A stretch of 64,000 nt of DNA, taken from Nitrospinae bacterium CG11_big_fil_rev_8_21_14_0_20_45_15 (GTDB lineage: Bacteria > Nitrospinota > Nitrospinia > Nitrospinales > VA-1). The notes under the pieces were generated by a model. It ran no database searches and was not told where the DNA came from. It saw nothing but the letters and a program-made list of their open reading frames with translations. Location: the NCBI GenBank assembly GCA_002787235.1, contig PCWG01000021.1:1-64000 (forward strand), written 5' to 3'. Below, piece by piece: positions 18,435-27,558 of this stretch. Position 1 is the first letter of the stretch; each line of letters begins with the position of its first letter. Both the position numbers and the translations under genes were made by a program.

Positions 18435-20318
18435 TCAACTCTGAATATATCGATCGTGCCACAATTGAAAGCTCAAAAGAGCCCATAAATTTCTACCGTG
18501 ATCGACTTTTCTACTCCTGTGTTCCTGAATCAGCCGCCAGATTTCCTCATAGTTGAAAATTTTCTCATCTTCTACTTTTTCGCGTGTGAATAAACGGTCA
18601 AATTCACTGGCTAGTATGCCTCGGGTCCACAGTGAGGAGGGCGGCCCAAAGCCTTTTTTGGTTTTGTTTAAAATGGATTCAGGCAGATAGGGCGATAAAA
18701 TTTTGCGAAGCAGGTCTTTGGGATGTCCGTTTTTCATTTTTATTTTAGTGGGAAGCGCGTTGACGTAGTCGAGAAGATCTCGATTGAGTAAAGGCACTCT
18801 GGCTTCTAATGAAGCCGCCATTGTCATGCGATCTGCTTGAAACAGTCCGTTCCCTTCAAGAAAAAATAGTGAGTCCAAATGCAAAATGCGGCTGACCAAA
18901 TCTTCGCCTGAAAGTTTGGGTAATAATTTGTAAACGGGTTCAAATGTTTCTTCATGAACCTGGTCTAATACAGTTTTTCTAAATAAGGATCGTTTTCCAA
19001 TGTCGTTAAAATATCCCATCCATAAAAAATGCTGGATTTCCGGGGGAAGGTCCATGCCTTGAATGAACCGCTTTGCCTTGAATTCGAAACTCATATATTT
19101 ATCCGAGACGGGCAGGCGGGAAACCAGAGCAGGGATCAAGCCTTGCGAAATGATACGCGGTAGCATGCGATACCATGCCGATAATTGATGCGCCCGATAA
19201 GTGGGGTAACCCGAAAAAACCTCGTCTCCGCCCCATCCTGTCAAGACTACCTTCAGGTGTTTGCGGGTAAATTCTGACAGGGTCAGCAAGGGTAAAACCG
19301 TTGAATCTCCAAAAGGCTCATCCAGTATCTGGCTGACTTTGTGCAGTGAAGACCAGATATCTTCTTCTGAAAATAAAAATTCATGATGCTCCAGGCCAAG
19401 ATGTTTGGCGACCAGACGCGCATCCGCCGATTCGTCATGCGATGCTTCTTTAAAGCGTAGTGCAAACGATTGAATCTTTTGACTGGAATATTTTTGAGCA
19501 AATACGGCCACGGCCGATGAGTCCAATCCTCCACTTAGGAATACGCCGACGGGAACATCTCCCATTAATTCGGATGCGACTGCGTTTTCCATCAACTGCA
19601 ACGTTTTGTTTTCGGCCTCCGTCGTATTGACCTCCCTGTTTGTCCCATATTGAGGTGCCCAATATTGAGTCAAGTTCAAATCAGACTCATTCACCCAGGC
19701 AAAATGCCCGGGAGGGAACTTGCGGATACCTTCGAATGGGCTTTCTGGACCGGGAACATAACCAAAGGAGAAGAATCGATAGATTGCCTGCCAATTTGGG
19801 CGGGGTTCACTTGAAATGACTTCGAGGAGGACTTTTGCTTCAGATGCAAACGCCAAACCGTTTTTTAATCTGGCAATATAAAGAGGTTTGACCCCAAGTC
19901 GATCGCGTGCAAGAAAAAGCGTTTTTTCCTGGACATTCCAAACCGCAAAAGAAAACATGCCGTTGAGTAACCGAACGCAATCAGGCCCATATTCTTCAAA
20001 AGCATGCAAAACAGTTTCTGTATCTGAATTCGTGTGAAACTTATGCCCGGCTGTTATCAGTTTTTGGCGGATTTCAAGGTGGTTGAAAACTTCCCCATTG
20101 TAAACAATAACCAGAGATTTGTTTTCATTGAAGATGGGCTGGTTGCCAGAGGCCAAGTCGACAATTGAGAGTCTGTTGTTGCCTAGGATCAGGCCGGGCT
20201 CGGTGTAAAAGCCGGAATGATCGGGCCCTCTATGATGAATGGAGTCAGACAAGCGACTGGCAAGCGTGGCTTCAAACTCGGATTTTTCAACATCAATGAT
20301 TCCAAATATCCCACACAT
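18435..20318 (-). CDS. asnB: AsnB-type glutamine-dependent amidotransferase
   Basis: A 627-residue class II glutamine amidotransferase fused to an asparagine-synthetase ATP-pyrophosphatase domain. Cys2 follows the initiator Met directly and is the glutaminase nucleophile, which fixes the start. RLSIVDL and YNGEVFNH belong to the N-terminal domain; the ATP-binding SGGLDSS is at residues 262-268. Free asparagine synthesis is the textbook reaction, but homologues inside O-antigen loci (for example WbpS in Pseudomonas) are assigned to amidation of sugar carboxylates. Given the neighbours, amidation of a uronic acid or another glycan carboxylate is as likely here as asparagine synthesis. Confidence 0.88.
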   Translation of the reverse strand: MCGIFGIIDVEKSEFEATLASRLSDSIHHRGPDHSGFYTEPGLILGNNRLSIVDLASGNQPIFNENKSLVIVYNGEVFNHLEIRQKLITAGHKFHTNSDTETVLHAFEEYGPDCVRLLNGMFSFAVWNVQEKTLFLARDRLGVKPLYIARLKNGLAFASEAKVLLEVISSEPRPNWQAIYRFFSFGYVPGPESPFEGIRKFPPGHFAWVNESDLNLTQYWAPQYGTNREVNTTEAENKTLQLMENAVASELMGDVPVGVFLSGGLDSSAVAVFAQKYSSQKIQSFALRFKEASHDESADARLVAKHLGLEHHEFLFSEEDIWSSLHKVSQILDEPFGDSTVLPLLTLSEFTRKHLKVVLTGWGGDEVFSGYPTYRAHQLSAWYRMLPRIISQGLIPALVSRLPVSDKYMSFEFKAKRFIQGMDLPPEIQHFLWMGYFNDIGKRSLFRKTVLDQVHEETFEPVYKLLPKLSGEDLVSRILHLDSLFFLEGNGLFQADRMTMAASLEARVPLLNRDLLDYVNALPTKIKMKNGHPKDLLRKILSPYLPESILNKTKKGFGPPSSLWTRGILASEFDRLFTREKVEDEKIFNYEEIWRLIQEHRSRKVDHGRNLWALLSFQLWHDRYIQS

Positions 20319-20398
20319 ATATTTTGGGTGTTTGCTGAGGTAGGGAAAACGACTGCCGTGAACGATGTTACTTCTTTTTTATATGTCAGAATCCAACA

Positions 20399-21346
20399 TC
20401 AAACTATTTCTGAGGGAAAATTTTCTTTAACCAATTGCGCACGCCATTCAGCTCCTTGATGGCGGCAAGCTTCAATTTCAAGGTAGAAGCCAAAGATCGG
20501 AAAGATAGTGCCAATAAACATGAACCAAATTCCAAAGATACCGGTCAAAACTTCAGCTACGATGGAGGAGTGCTCAAAAGCAAGGAACCAGCCTCCAAGT
20601 GAGAGAACTGCTAAAAACCAAAAAATTATGGATAATTCGCAAAAAAAATGAAACGGTCGAACTTGCGTGGTTTGGCTCACTGCAAGTGCAATGATATCCA
20701 GCAAACCTCGGTGTCGAAACAGCCTGTATTTTGAACTGCCATGTTTTCTATCTTTGTGGGATACGGGGATTTCTGTCACTTGAAATCCCTTGTGCGCTAC
20801 CAGGACAGGAATCAGACGATGTAAATCCCCATGCAAGTCAATCCATTTGTAGACTTCTCGTGAGTAAGCCTTAAAGCCTGAATTGACGTCACGAAACTCG
20901 AAACGGAAAATGAGTGCGGTTAATTTATTATATATCATGGAAACCCAGCGTTTGATCGGTGTGTCTTTCCGATCGGAGCGCCAACCGTTCACCAGGTCGT
21001 AGCCTTCTTCCATTTTTTTTAAAAAACATGGAATTTCCTCTGGCTGATCCTGAAGATCAGCATCCATGGTAATCGCGATTTCCCCTGATGCAACCTCAAA
21101 CCCCTGCATCAGCGACAAAGATTTTCCAAAATTTTTAAAATGTTGAATGATTGCGATATTGGGATTTTTTTCGCGCAGAGATTTTAATTTTTCAAGCGAA
21201 CCATCATTACTGCCATCATCAATCGCAATGAATTCGAAGGGGCGTTTTAATTGAATAAAAACGTTTTGAACTCTATGAAATAACTCATCTATGCTTTCAG
21301 CTTCGTTATATATAGGGATTATGATGCTTACAAGGGGCAACGTCAT
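20399..21346 (-). CDS. Family 2 glycosyltransferase with two C-terminal membrane helices (GtrB/ArnC-like)
   Basis: A 315-residue protein whose first 230 residues form a GT2/DPM1-like domain: SIIIPIYNEAESI at the start, DDGSNDGS, and the metal/nucleotide motif MDADLQDQPEEI. Two hydrophobic helices follow at about 232-255 and 266-290. This layout is that of GtrB/ArnC-type enzymes, which load a sugar from a nucleotide donor onto polyprenyl phosphate at the inner membrane. The product could feed the YfhO-like GT-C protein at 10031-12556, which would be the usual pairing of a lipid-linked donor and an outer-face transferase. That link is inference. The gene starts the minus-strand run; the start lacks a strong ribosome binding site. 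Confidence 0.82.
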   Translation of the reverse strand: MTLPLVSIIIPIYNEAESIDELFHRVQNVFIQLKRPFEFIAIDDGSNDGSLEKLKSLREKNPNIAIIQHFKNFGKSLSLMQGFEVASGEIAITMDADLQDQPEEIPCFLKKMEEGYDLVNGWRSDRKDTPIKRWVSMIYNKLTALIFRFEFRDVNSGFKAYSREVYKWIDLHGDLHRLIPVLVAHKGFQVTEIPVSHKDRKHGSSKYRLFRHRGLLDIIALAVSQTTQVRPFHFFCELSIIFWFLAVLSLGGWFLAFEHSSIVAEVLTGIFGIWFMFIGTIFPIFGFYLEIEACRHQGAEWRAQLVKENFPSEIV

Positions 21347-21697
21347 ATTTAAGAACTAATAGTCTTGCATTTGGTTACTCAAAATTACACTACGGACTTA
21401 GTAGAATAACCGTAAATTCACAGCTTGATAGCTCGGCCTACGTTACTGTAAATGATCCATAAGCGTCAAATTTATTTTCTGGTCAGCGATAAGGGATGTT
21501 CTCGATCTTGATAAGCAAGAGGGGCGGTGATTTTTGGCAACGATTTTAATATTATACAGGCAATGGAATAGATTGAGAGTATGCATTATTGTTGTGGAAG
21601 GCAATGCGAAATTTTCATTCTCTATGGCCACATTGAATACATTTTTGCATGATAAAATGACGTCGCTCTGTTTGCGCGTGTGCACCCAGTAAAAAAT
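21347..21697. other. Intergenic stretch between divergent transcription units
   Basis: No convincing gene here. A 107-codon minus-strand frame at 21443-21766 has no recognisable domain, runs into the promoter of the plus-strand operon and was rejected. The stretch is AT-rich and separates the minus-strand glycosyltransferase from the plus-strand promoter at 21698. Confidence 0.5.
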
Positions 21698-21726
21698 TTG
21701 ATTAATAGTTTTTAACTTCTTATAAT
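21698..21726 (+). promoter_or_regulatory. Predicted sigma-70 promoter of the 21832-29454 gene run
   Basis: TTGATT (21698-21703), a 17-base spacer and a perfect TATAAT (21721-21726). Transcription would start near 21733, leaving a leader of about 100 bases before the radical SAM gene at 21832. AAGGAAA lies in front of that start codon. Confidence 0.65.
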
Positions 21727-21746
21727 GGCCTGTCAGATTCAGGCCA
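21726..21746. promoter_or_regulatory. Operator-like perfect palindrome at the transcription start
   Basis: TGGCCTG and CAGGCCA form a perfect 7-bp inverted repeat around a 7-base centre, beginning on the last base of the -10 box and covering the predicted start site. This is a position where a repressor would block initiation. It could alternatively act as a 5' hairpin in the transcript. A second, shorter repeat (AACCG/CGGTT, 21781-21795) lies in the leader. Confidence 0.4.
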
Positions 21747-21831
21747 CAGCTTGTGAAAGTTTTCATCGAATTCCTACTTTAACCGTTATCCGGTTATCAA
21801 ACGTCCCCTATCATTAAATTAAGGAAAAATC

Positions 21832-23337
21832 ATGGGTCAGCGTTTAGACCTGTTATTCGTCACACCACCCAGTAAAGATAGGGTGTTTCAAGCTTTGGGT
21901 AAAGAGCTTGTGGGTATAGAGCCGCCAGTCTGGTCAACTTTAATGGCGACTTTTTTCCTTAAAAGAGGGCTTTCTGTAAAAATTCTGGACGCAGAGGCCG
22001 AGTGGATAGGCTTCGAAGAGACCGCCAGCAGAATACAATCTGCCAATGCCACCCTCACCGTATTTGTTGTCTATGGTCATCAGCCTTCCGCTTCGACCCA
22101 GTGCATGCCCGCAGGCAGAGGTGTCTGCGAACGTTTGAATGAGATTGCACCCGAGTTGAATACGATGGTGATGGGTACCCATGCCTCCGCTTTGCCCCGG
22201 CGCACTTTGGAAGAAGAACCTTATACTTTTGTTTGCGAGGGTGAGGGACCTTATACCGTTTTAGCATTGCTGGAAGCTTTGAAAGCAGGTTCCGACCGAT
22301 TCGAGAAAGTTCAGGGACTTTGGTATAGGAAGGATGGAGCAATTTGTCATACCCCGCCGGCTGAAAATATTGCCAATCTGGTGGATGAAATTCCCGGACA
22401 ATCCTGGGACTTGATCGATATGAGCCGTTATCGCGCTCACAACTGGCATTGTTTTGACCATATCGACAAGCGCCAGCCCTATGCATCTTTGCAAACCAGT
22501 TTGGGATGCCCTTATAAATGTTCTTTCTGTTGCATTAACGCCCCTTTTGGTGGGCCGGGAATTCGTTATTGGTCCCCCAAGATCGTGGTCGATCAAATCG
22601 GACATTTGGTCGAAAAATACGGTGTTAAAAATATCAAAATTCCCGACGAAATGTTTGTTTTGAACGAACAACATGTTCTGGGCATTTGTGATTTGATCAT
22701 TGAGCGCGGTTACGACCTGAATATCTGGGCTTACGCAAGGGTGGATACGGTCAAAGATCGATATCTGGAGAAATTGAAGCGGGCCGGATTCAACTGGCTT
22801 GCCTTGGGAATCGAATCGGGAAGCAAATATGTTCGGGATGGAGTGGAAAAAGGCCGTTTCGGGGATGTTGATATTGTAAAAACGACTGATAAGATCAAAG
22901 AACACGGGATTTATATCATTGCCAATTATATTTTTGGACTTCCTGACGATACGTTAGACAGTATGCAGGAAACTCTTGACCTGGCTTTGGAGATCAACGC
23001 CGAGTGGGGCAATTTTTACTGCGCCATGGCTTATCCCGGTTCGCCGCTTTATGATCGTGCTGTCCAACTGGGGCAAACTCTGCCTGATCTGCCGGGAGGG
23101 CCGGGCTGGATAGGTTATTCCCAGCATGCTTACGAATCGCTTCCGTTATCGACGGATAGTTTGTCCGGACAGGAAGTGCTTGATTTTCGTGATTCGGCAT
23201 TTGACAAGTATTTTACCAACGCAAGATTCCAGTCCATGGTTCGGGATCGGTTTGGTCAGCATTTGGTCGATCATATCGATGATATGGTCGCCGTTAAGAT
23301 CAAACGCAAGCACCGCAATCCTGTGATTGCTTCATAA
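21832..23337 (+). CDS. B12-binding-domain radical SAM enzyme (4 of 4)
   Basis: The 501-residue protein carries an N-terminal B12-binding-like domain (VMGTHASALPRRTLEEE) and a radical SAM core with TSLGCPYKCSFC, cysteines at about residues 226, 230 and 233, followed by a further Cys. GLPDDTLDS is in the second half. Unlike the other three it is on the plus strand and heads the gene run that continues with the E1-like pair, 23 bases before the E1-alpha gene. A methyl transfer or radical rearrangement on a sugar nucleotide or lipid-linked sugar would fit but is not shown. Start supported by AAGGA eight bases or so upstream. Confidence 0.85.
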   Translation: MGQRLDLLFVTPPSKDRVFQALGKELVGIEPPVWSTLMATFFLKRGLSVKILDAEAEWIGFEETASRIQSANATLTVFVVYGHQPSASTQCMPAGRGVCERLNEIAPELNTMVMGTHASALPRRTLEEEPYTFVCEGEGPYTVLALLEALKAGSDRFEKVQGLWYRKDGAICHTPPAENIANLVDEIPGQSWDLIDMSRYRAHNWHCFDHIDKRQPYASLQTSLGCPYKCSFCCINAPFGGPGIRYWSPKIVVDQIGHLVEKYGVKNIKIPDEMFVLNEQHVLGICDLIIERGYDLNIWAYARVDTVKDRYLEKLKRAGFNWLALGIESGSKYVRDGVEKGRFGDVDIVKTTDKIKEHGIYIIANYIFGLPDDTLDSMQETLDLALEINAEWGNFYCAMAYPGSPLYDRAVQLGQTLPDLPGGPGWIGYSQHAYESLPLSTDSLSGQEVLDFRDSAFDKYFTNARFQSMVRDRFGQHLVDHIDDMVAVKIKRKHRNPVIAS

Positions 23338-23363
23338 TACATCATTAACCGAGAGCTTCGTTG

Positions 23364-24386
23364 ATGCGATACCCTTACAACCCTGAAAACTTCACATCGT
23401 TTCACAGTAGCGAGACCGTCTACGATAAGGCATTTTTGACCCGCCTGTATCGCGAGATGTTGCGAATTCGACGCATCGAAGAAGAAATCGCATCTCGTTA
23501 TCATGAAGACGAAATGAAATCGCCGATCCATTTAGTGATCGGGCAGGAATCGACTGCGGTAGGTGTCTGTGCCGCATTGGAAAAAACAGATTTGGCTTTT
23601 TGTGGTCACCGCACCCATGGTGTTTATCTGGCCAAAGGGGGCGATTTGAAAGCCATGATGTCCGAGTTGTATTGCAGAGCCAATGGTTGTGCGGGTTCGC
23701 GAGGCGGGTCCATGCACTTGTTTGATAAGAGTGTGGGCATGGAAAGTTCATCCGCCATCGTTGCAGGGTCCATACCCACTTCCGTCGGAGCCGCATTTGC
23801 TTCGCAGAGACGTAAAGACAAATTCATTTGCGTTTCTTTTCTCGGCGATGCCGCCACAGAAGAAGGCGCGTTCTGGGAAGCACTCAATTTTGCCGCACTC
23901 CATAAACTTCCCATTGTTTTTATTTGTGAGAATAATTTTTTCTCGGTTTGTTCCCCTCTGGAAGTCAGACAACCAAAAGTAGCAATTTATAAGAAAGCCG
24001 AAAGCTTTGGTGTGCCCAGCGTGCAGATTGACGGCACAAAAGTTCTTGAAGTCTATGCGGCCGCCCGGCAAGCCGTAGAGAGAGCCCGCTCGGGTGCTGG
24101 GCCCAGTTTCATTGAATCTGTCGCCTACCGATATCTCGGACATGGCGGTGCCACCGACGACAGCGCGAGCGGTTATCGAGATCCTGCGGAAGTGGAGCAT
24201 TGGCGCGAACACGATCCGATCTCCACCTTTCATGATTTCCTCGTGAGCAAAAGTCAATTGACGGCGACTGAAATAGAGCAGATGGAGAAGGAGATTCGAT
24301 CCGAAGTACTTTCCGCTTTTGAACATGCCATTTCCAGTCCCGAACCGGGCGAAGAAGAGCTGATGACCCATGTGTATAGTGATTGA
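23364..24386 (+). CDS. Thiamine diphosphate-dependent dehydrogenase-like E1 alpha subunit
   Basis: A 340-residue protein of the pyruvate/acetoin/branched-chain 2-oxoacid dehydrogenase E1-alpha family. The thiamine diphosphate motif runs from GDA at 161-163 to ENN at 189-191; HRTHGVYLAKGG and GSRGGSMHL are further signatures. With the beta subunit it would decarboxylate a 2-oxoacid such as pyruvate and hold the hydroxyethyl carbanion. No lipoyl E2 or E3 gene follows: the neighbours are sugar enzymes. In avilamycin synthesis the E1-like pair AviB1/AviB2 is linked to adding a two-carbon branch to a sugar, a plausible role here. A TTG precedes the ATG by one codon. Family firm, acceptor speculative. 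Confidence 0.86.
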   Translation: MRYPYNPENFTSFHSSETVYDKAFLTRLYREMLRIRRIEEEIASRYHEDEMKSPIHLVIGQESTAVGVCAALEKTDLAFCGHRTHGVYLAKGGDLKAMMSELYCRANGCAGSRGGSMHLFDKSVGMESSSAIVAGSIPTSVGAAFASQRRKDKFICVSFLGDAATEEGAFWEALNFAALHKLPIVFICENNFFSVCSPLEVRQPKVAIYKKAESFGVPSVQIDGTKVLEVYAAARQAVERARSGAGPSFIESVAYRYLGHGGATDDSASGYRDPAEVEHWREHDPISTFHDFLVSKSQLTATEIEQMEKEIRSEVLSAFEHAISSPEPGEEELMTHVYSD

Positions 24387-24431
24387 TGAACAAGCGAACG
24401 ATTATTAATTTAGAATCAGGAGTTTTCCCGT

Positions 24432-25469
24432 ATGCCTTGGGCCGAAGCATTAATAGCCTCTAAAGCCGAAGAAGTCGAAGTCGGTCAAGAAGGTCGTATC
24501 CTTTCTTATGTGGATGCACTGCGCGAAGCATTGAGCCTCGCGTTGGATCTCGATCCCAATGTGTTTGTATTGGGACAGGGCGTAAACGATCCGCGCGGCA
24601 TGTTTGGCGTCACCACGGGACTGCACGAAGAGTTTGGTGTCGAGCGGGTTTTTGATACTCCATTGTCGGAAGAAGGACTCACCGGAATTTGTGCAGGAGC
24701 GGCTCTGGTTGGCATGCGACCCGTTTATCTTCATAACCGCCCCGATTTTCTGCTGTTGGCTTTCAATCAAATCGTATCGCATGCCAGTAAATTTTCATGG
24801 ATGGACAACGGTAAAGGCAGAGTCCCGCTTGTCATCTGGTCAGCCATCGGGCGTGGATGGGGCTCGGGAGCGCAACATTCGCAGGCCATACAAGGATTGC
24901 TGATGGGCGTTCCGGGATTAAAAATCATCATGCCCAGTACCCCTTATGACGCCAAAGGTTTGATGCTGGCGGCAATCGCGGATAACAATCCGACGTTGAT
25001 ATTTGAACATCGATGGTCCATGCGCAGTAAGGGACATGTTCCCGAAGGGACGTATAAAGTTCCTATCGGGAAAGGGGTTTATCGAAAAAGAGGGACCGAT
25101 CTGACGGTTGTGGGAACTTCGCACGCTTTGGAAGTCGCATTGGAAGCCATGGATGAATTGTCCCCGCAAGGGATTAGCGCAGATGTGATTGATCTGCGAA
25201 CCATCAAACCTCTGGACGAAGAAATCATATTCGAATCCCTCAAGAAAACAGGAAAAATCCTTGTCGTGGATACGGGTTGGCAAATGGCAGGCGTGTGCGC
25301 AGAAATCGGTTGCCTCGTTGCCGAAAAAGCTTTCCATGATTTGAAAGGGCCTGTACGTCGAATCGGCTTGCCCGATTCGCACACACCCGCAGGTTTTTCG
25401 CTTGAGCAATACTATTATCCGAACAAAGAGAAAATGATGGGTGTCATTAAAGAAATGGTGGAAAAATAG
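24432..25469 (+). CDS. Thiamine diphosphate-dependent dehydrogenase-like E1 beta subunit
   Basis: A 345-residue transketolase-like E1-beta subunit. It shows YVDALREALSLAL near residues 27-39, a PLSEEGLTGICAGAALVGMRPV stretch in two parts of the expected pyrimidine-binding domain, and the C-terminal domain with DLRTIKPLDEE and the IGLPDSHTP region. E1-alpha and E1-beta assemble as a heterotetramer with the active site at the interface. It lies 45 bases after the alpha gene with CAGGAG upstream of the ATG. The pair is complete, so a working E1 is likely; the lack of E2/E3 nearby means either a complex encoded elsewhere or a stand-alone C2-transfer function. Confidence 0.86.
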   Translation: MPWAEALIASKAEEVEVGQEGRILSYVDALREALSLALDLDPNVFVLGQGVNDPRGMFGVTTGLHEEFGVERVFDTPLSEEGLTGICAGAALVGMRPVYLHNRPDFLLLAFNQIVSHASKFSWMDNGKGRVPLVIWSAIGRGWGSGAQHSQAIQGLLMGVPGLKIIMPSTPYDAKGLMLAAIADNNPTLIFEHRWSMRSKGHVPEGTYKVPIGKGVYRKRGTDLTVVGTSHALEVALEAMDELSPQGISADVIDLRTIKPLDEEIIFESLKKTGKILVVDTGWQMAGVCAEIGCLVAEKAFHDLKGPVRRIGLPDSHTPAGFSLEQYYYPNKEKMMGVIKEMVEK

Positions 25470-25576
25470 AAACTGCGATATCGTAGCTCGCCTGCTCAGA
25501 CAGCGTATCCCCTTCGTACCACCGATTTAAATTTTTGTTCTAAACTGGACACAGTCGATTTGAAAGGTTTTGATTT

Positions 25577-26509
25577 ATGAAAATTCTCGTAACCGGTGCC
25601 GCCGGCTATATTGGCTCCGTATTAGTCCCGCTTCTGCTTTCCAAAGGGCATGAAGTAACCGCTCTGGATAGCTTCATGTATCAACAAACGTCCTTGCTGG
25701 ACTGTTGTCATAATCCAAAATTAAAAATCGTCAATGGAGATGTTCGTAATCGCGATCTTCTCGCAGGTCTGGTGAAATCCGTTGATGCGATCATACCTTT
25801 GGCCTGTTTGACGGGAGCCCCCCTGTGTGCGAAAGATCCCCTGGCCGCACGCTCCACAAACTTCGATGGCGTTCAAAATATTCTTGATCTCAGAAGTGGC
25901 AGTCAGCCGGTGATTTTTCCAACCACCAACAGTGGTTATGGTGTCGGCGAAAAAGGAAAATTCTGCACCGAGGAAACACCACTTCGTCCCATTTCTCTCT
26001 ACGGTAAATACAAAGTTGAAATAGAAAATATTCTTTTGAGTTCCCAAAATACGATGACCTTTCGCTTCGCAACCGTTTTCGGAACCAGCCCGAGAATGCG
26101 ACTGGATCTTCTTGTCAACGATTTCACTTACCGTGCTGTGAATGATCGGTTTCTTGTTTTGTTTGAAGCTCATTTCAAAAGGAATTATCTGCACGTGCGA
26201 GATGCCGCGAATGCCTTCGTACACGGCCTGGAGAACTTTGACAAGATGAAGGGCCAGCCCTACAATGTTGGATTGAGTGAAGCCAACATCAGCAAATGGG
26301 AATTGTGCGAAGAAATCAAGAAACACCTGCCCGACTTCTATTTTACAGAAGCCGAGATTGGTGAGGACGTGGATAAGAGGGATTACGTTGTCAGCAATGA
26401 GAAAATTGAAGCAACAGGATTCAAACCTCAAAATACATTGTCCAGCGGTATTGCAGAATTGATCAAGGGATATCAGATTGTTAAAAGAAATCAGTACGCA
26501 AATATTTGA
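25577..26509 (+). CDS. NAD-dependent sugar epimerase/dehydratase (extended SDR)
   Basis: A 310-residue extended short-chain dehydrogenase. The NAD(P)-binding GAAGYIG is at residues 7-13 and the catalytic Tyr-Lys pair is Y142/K146 in SLYGKYK. RNYLHVRDAANAFVHGL is the usual region for substrate contacts. The substrate (4-epimerisation, reduction or dehydration of a nucleotide sugar) is not evident. GAAAGG precedes the ATG by eight bases. It lies between the E1-like pair and the GDP-heptose genes, and could act on the keto-sugar that accepts the two-carbon unit or on its product. Confidence 0.82.
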   Translation: MKILVTGAAGYIGSVLVPLLLSKGHEVTALDSFMYQQTSLLDCCHNPKLKIVNGDVRNRDLLAGLVKSVDAIIPLACLTGAPLCAKDPLAARSTNFDGVQNILDLRSGSQPVIFPTTNSGYGVGEKGKFCTEETPLRPISLYGKYKVEIENILLSSQNTMTFRFATVFGTSPRMRLDLLVNDFTYRAVNDRFLVLFEAHFKRNYLHVRDAANAFVHGLENFDKMKGQPYNVGLSEANISKWELCEEIKKHLPDFYFTEAEIGEDVDKRDYVVSNEKIEATGFKPQNTLSSGIAELIKGYQIVKRNQYANI

Positions 26510-26544
26510 TGCAGACATTATCCAAATCACACCAACGAAATTAA

Positions 26545-27558
26545 ATGATCATCAGCCGAACACCATTCAGAATATCCTTTTTTGGAGGAGGGACCGATTA
26601 TCCCGCCTGGTTTAAGGAAAATGGTGGTGCCGTTCTGGCCACGACATTTAACAAATACTGTTACATCACCTGCCGTTACCTGCCCCCGTTTTTCGAGCAC
26701 AAGTATCGTTTGGTTTATTCCAAAGTGGAAACAGTGAATAAAACATCCGAAATTCAACATCCAGCCATACGAGCGGCATTGGATTTTCTGAAAATAGAGA
26801 ATGGGGTAGAGATTCATCATGATGGCGATTTGCCAGCCCGTACGGGTCTGGGTTCCAGCTCTTCCTTCACCGTAGGAATTCTGAATACTCTGTATGCCCT
26901 CAAAGGTGTGATGCCGACACGGCAACGTTTGGCCAAAGAAGCAATCCATTTGGAACGAAATGTTTTGAAAGAACATGTGGGTTCGCAAGACCAGATATCT
27001 GCGGCTTTGGGTGGATTCAATAAAATTGAATTTATCGATGATGACGACTTCCAGCAAACACCCGTTACATTGACTAAACCACGCATGGAATTGTTTCAAA
27101 GTCATCTGATGCTTTTTTTTACAGGAATATCCCGTTTTGCTACAGATATAGCGAAGACCAAAATTGATAATATTCCAAATAAAAATAAAGAACTGAAAGC
27201 CATGCGGGAAATGGTAGACCACGCCATGGAAATTCTTTCAAGCGGAGATTGCCTGACTCGATTTGGAAAACTTCTTGATGAGTCATGGAAGTTAAAAAGA
27301 GGACTGAGCGGCAGTGTCTCTTCCCCGCAAATTGACGAAATTTATTCAACAGCAATGTCAGCAGGCGCACTTGGAGGAAAACTGCTCGGCGCAGGCGGTG
27401 GAGGATTCATGTTGATATTTGCCCGCCCTGAAGACCAGCCTAAGATTGAAAAAAAATTAAAGAAGCTGTTGTGCATTCCCGTCGAACTGGAAAACAGTGG
27501 CACGCAAATCGTTGTCTATCAGCCCGATATTACGCCGGATCATTTTTTGAATAAATGA
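26545..27558 (+). CDS. hddA: GHMP sugar kinase, D-glycero-D-manno-heptose-7-phosphate kinase-like
   Basis: A 337-residue GHMP kinase. The N terminus ISRTPFRISFFGGGTDYPAW matches HddA-like kinases, GLGSSSS at 101-107 is the phosphate-binding loop, and LLGAGGGGFML near 285-295 is the C-terminal motif. HddA phosphorylates heptose 7-phosphate at C1 in the GDP-D-glycero-alpha-D-manno-heptose pathway. It overlaps the next gene, an HddC-like guanylyltransferase, by ATGA, which supports this pathway. The isomerase GmhA and phosphatase GmhB are not in the window. A related sugar phosphate as substrate cannot be excluded. Confidence 0.8.
   Translation: MIISRTPFRISFFGGGTDYPAWFKENGGAVLATTFNKYCYITCRYLPPFFEHKYRLVYSKVETVNKTSEIQHPAIRAALDFLKIENGVEIHHDGDLPARTGLGSSSSFTVGILNTLYALKGVMPTRQRLAKEAIHLERNVLKEHVGSQDQISAALGGFNKIEFIDDDDFQQTPVTLTKPRMELFQSHLMLFFTGISRFATDIAKTKIDNIPNKNKELKAMREMVDHAMEILSSGDCLTRFGKLLDESWKLKRGLSGSVSSPQIDEIYSTAMSAGALGGKLLGAGGGGFMLIFARPEDQPKIEKKLKKLLCIPVELENSGTQIVVYQPDITPDHFLNK

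Noticed and set aside
12662-20318. Radical SAM plus AsnB genes as a ribosomal peptide (lasso-type) cluster
   Set aside because: No short precursor gene, leader peptidase or transporter is visible, and the neighbours are glycan genes.
21443-21766. 107-codon minus-strand frame
   Set aside because: No domain, no ribosome binding site, and it runs across the strong plus-strand promoter and palindrome.
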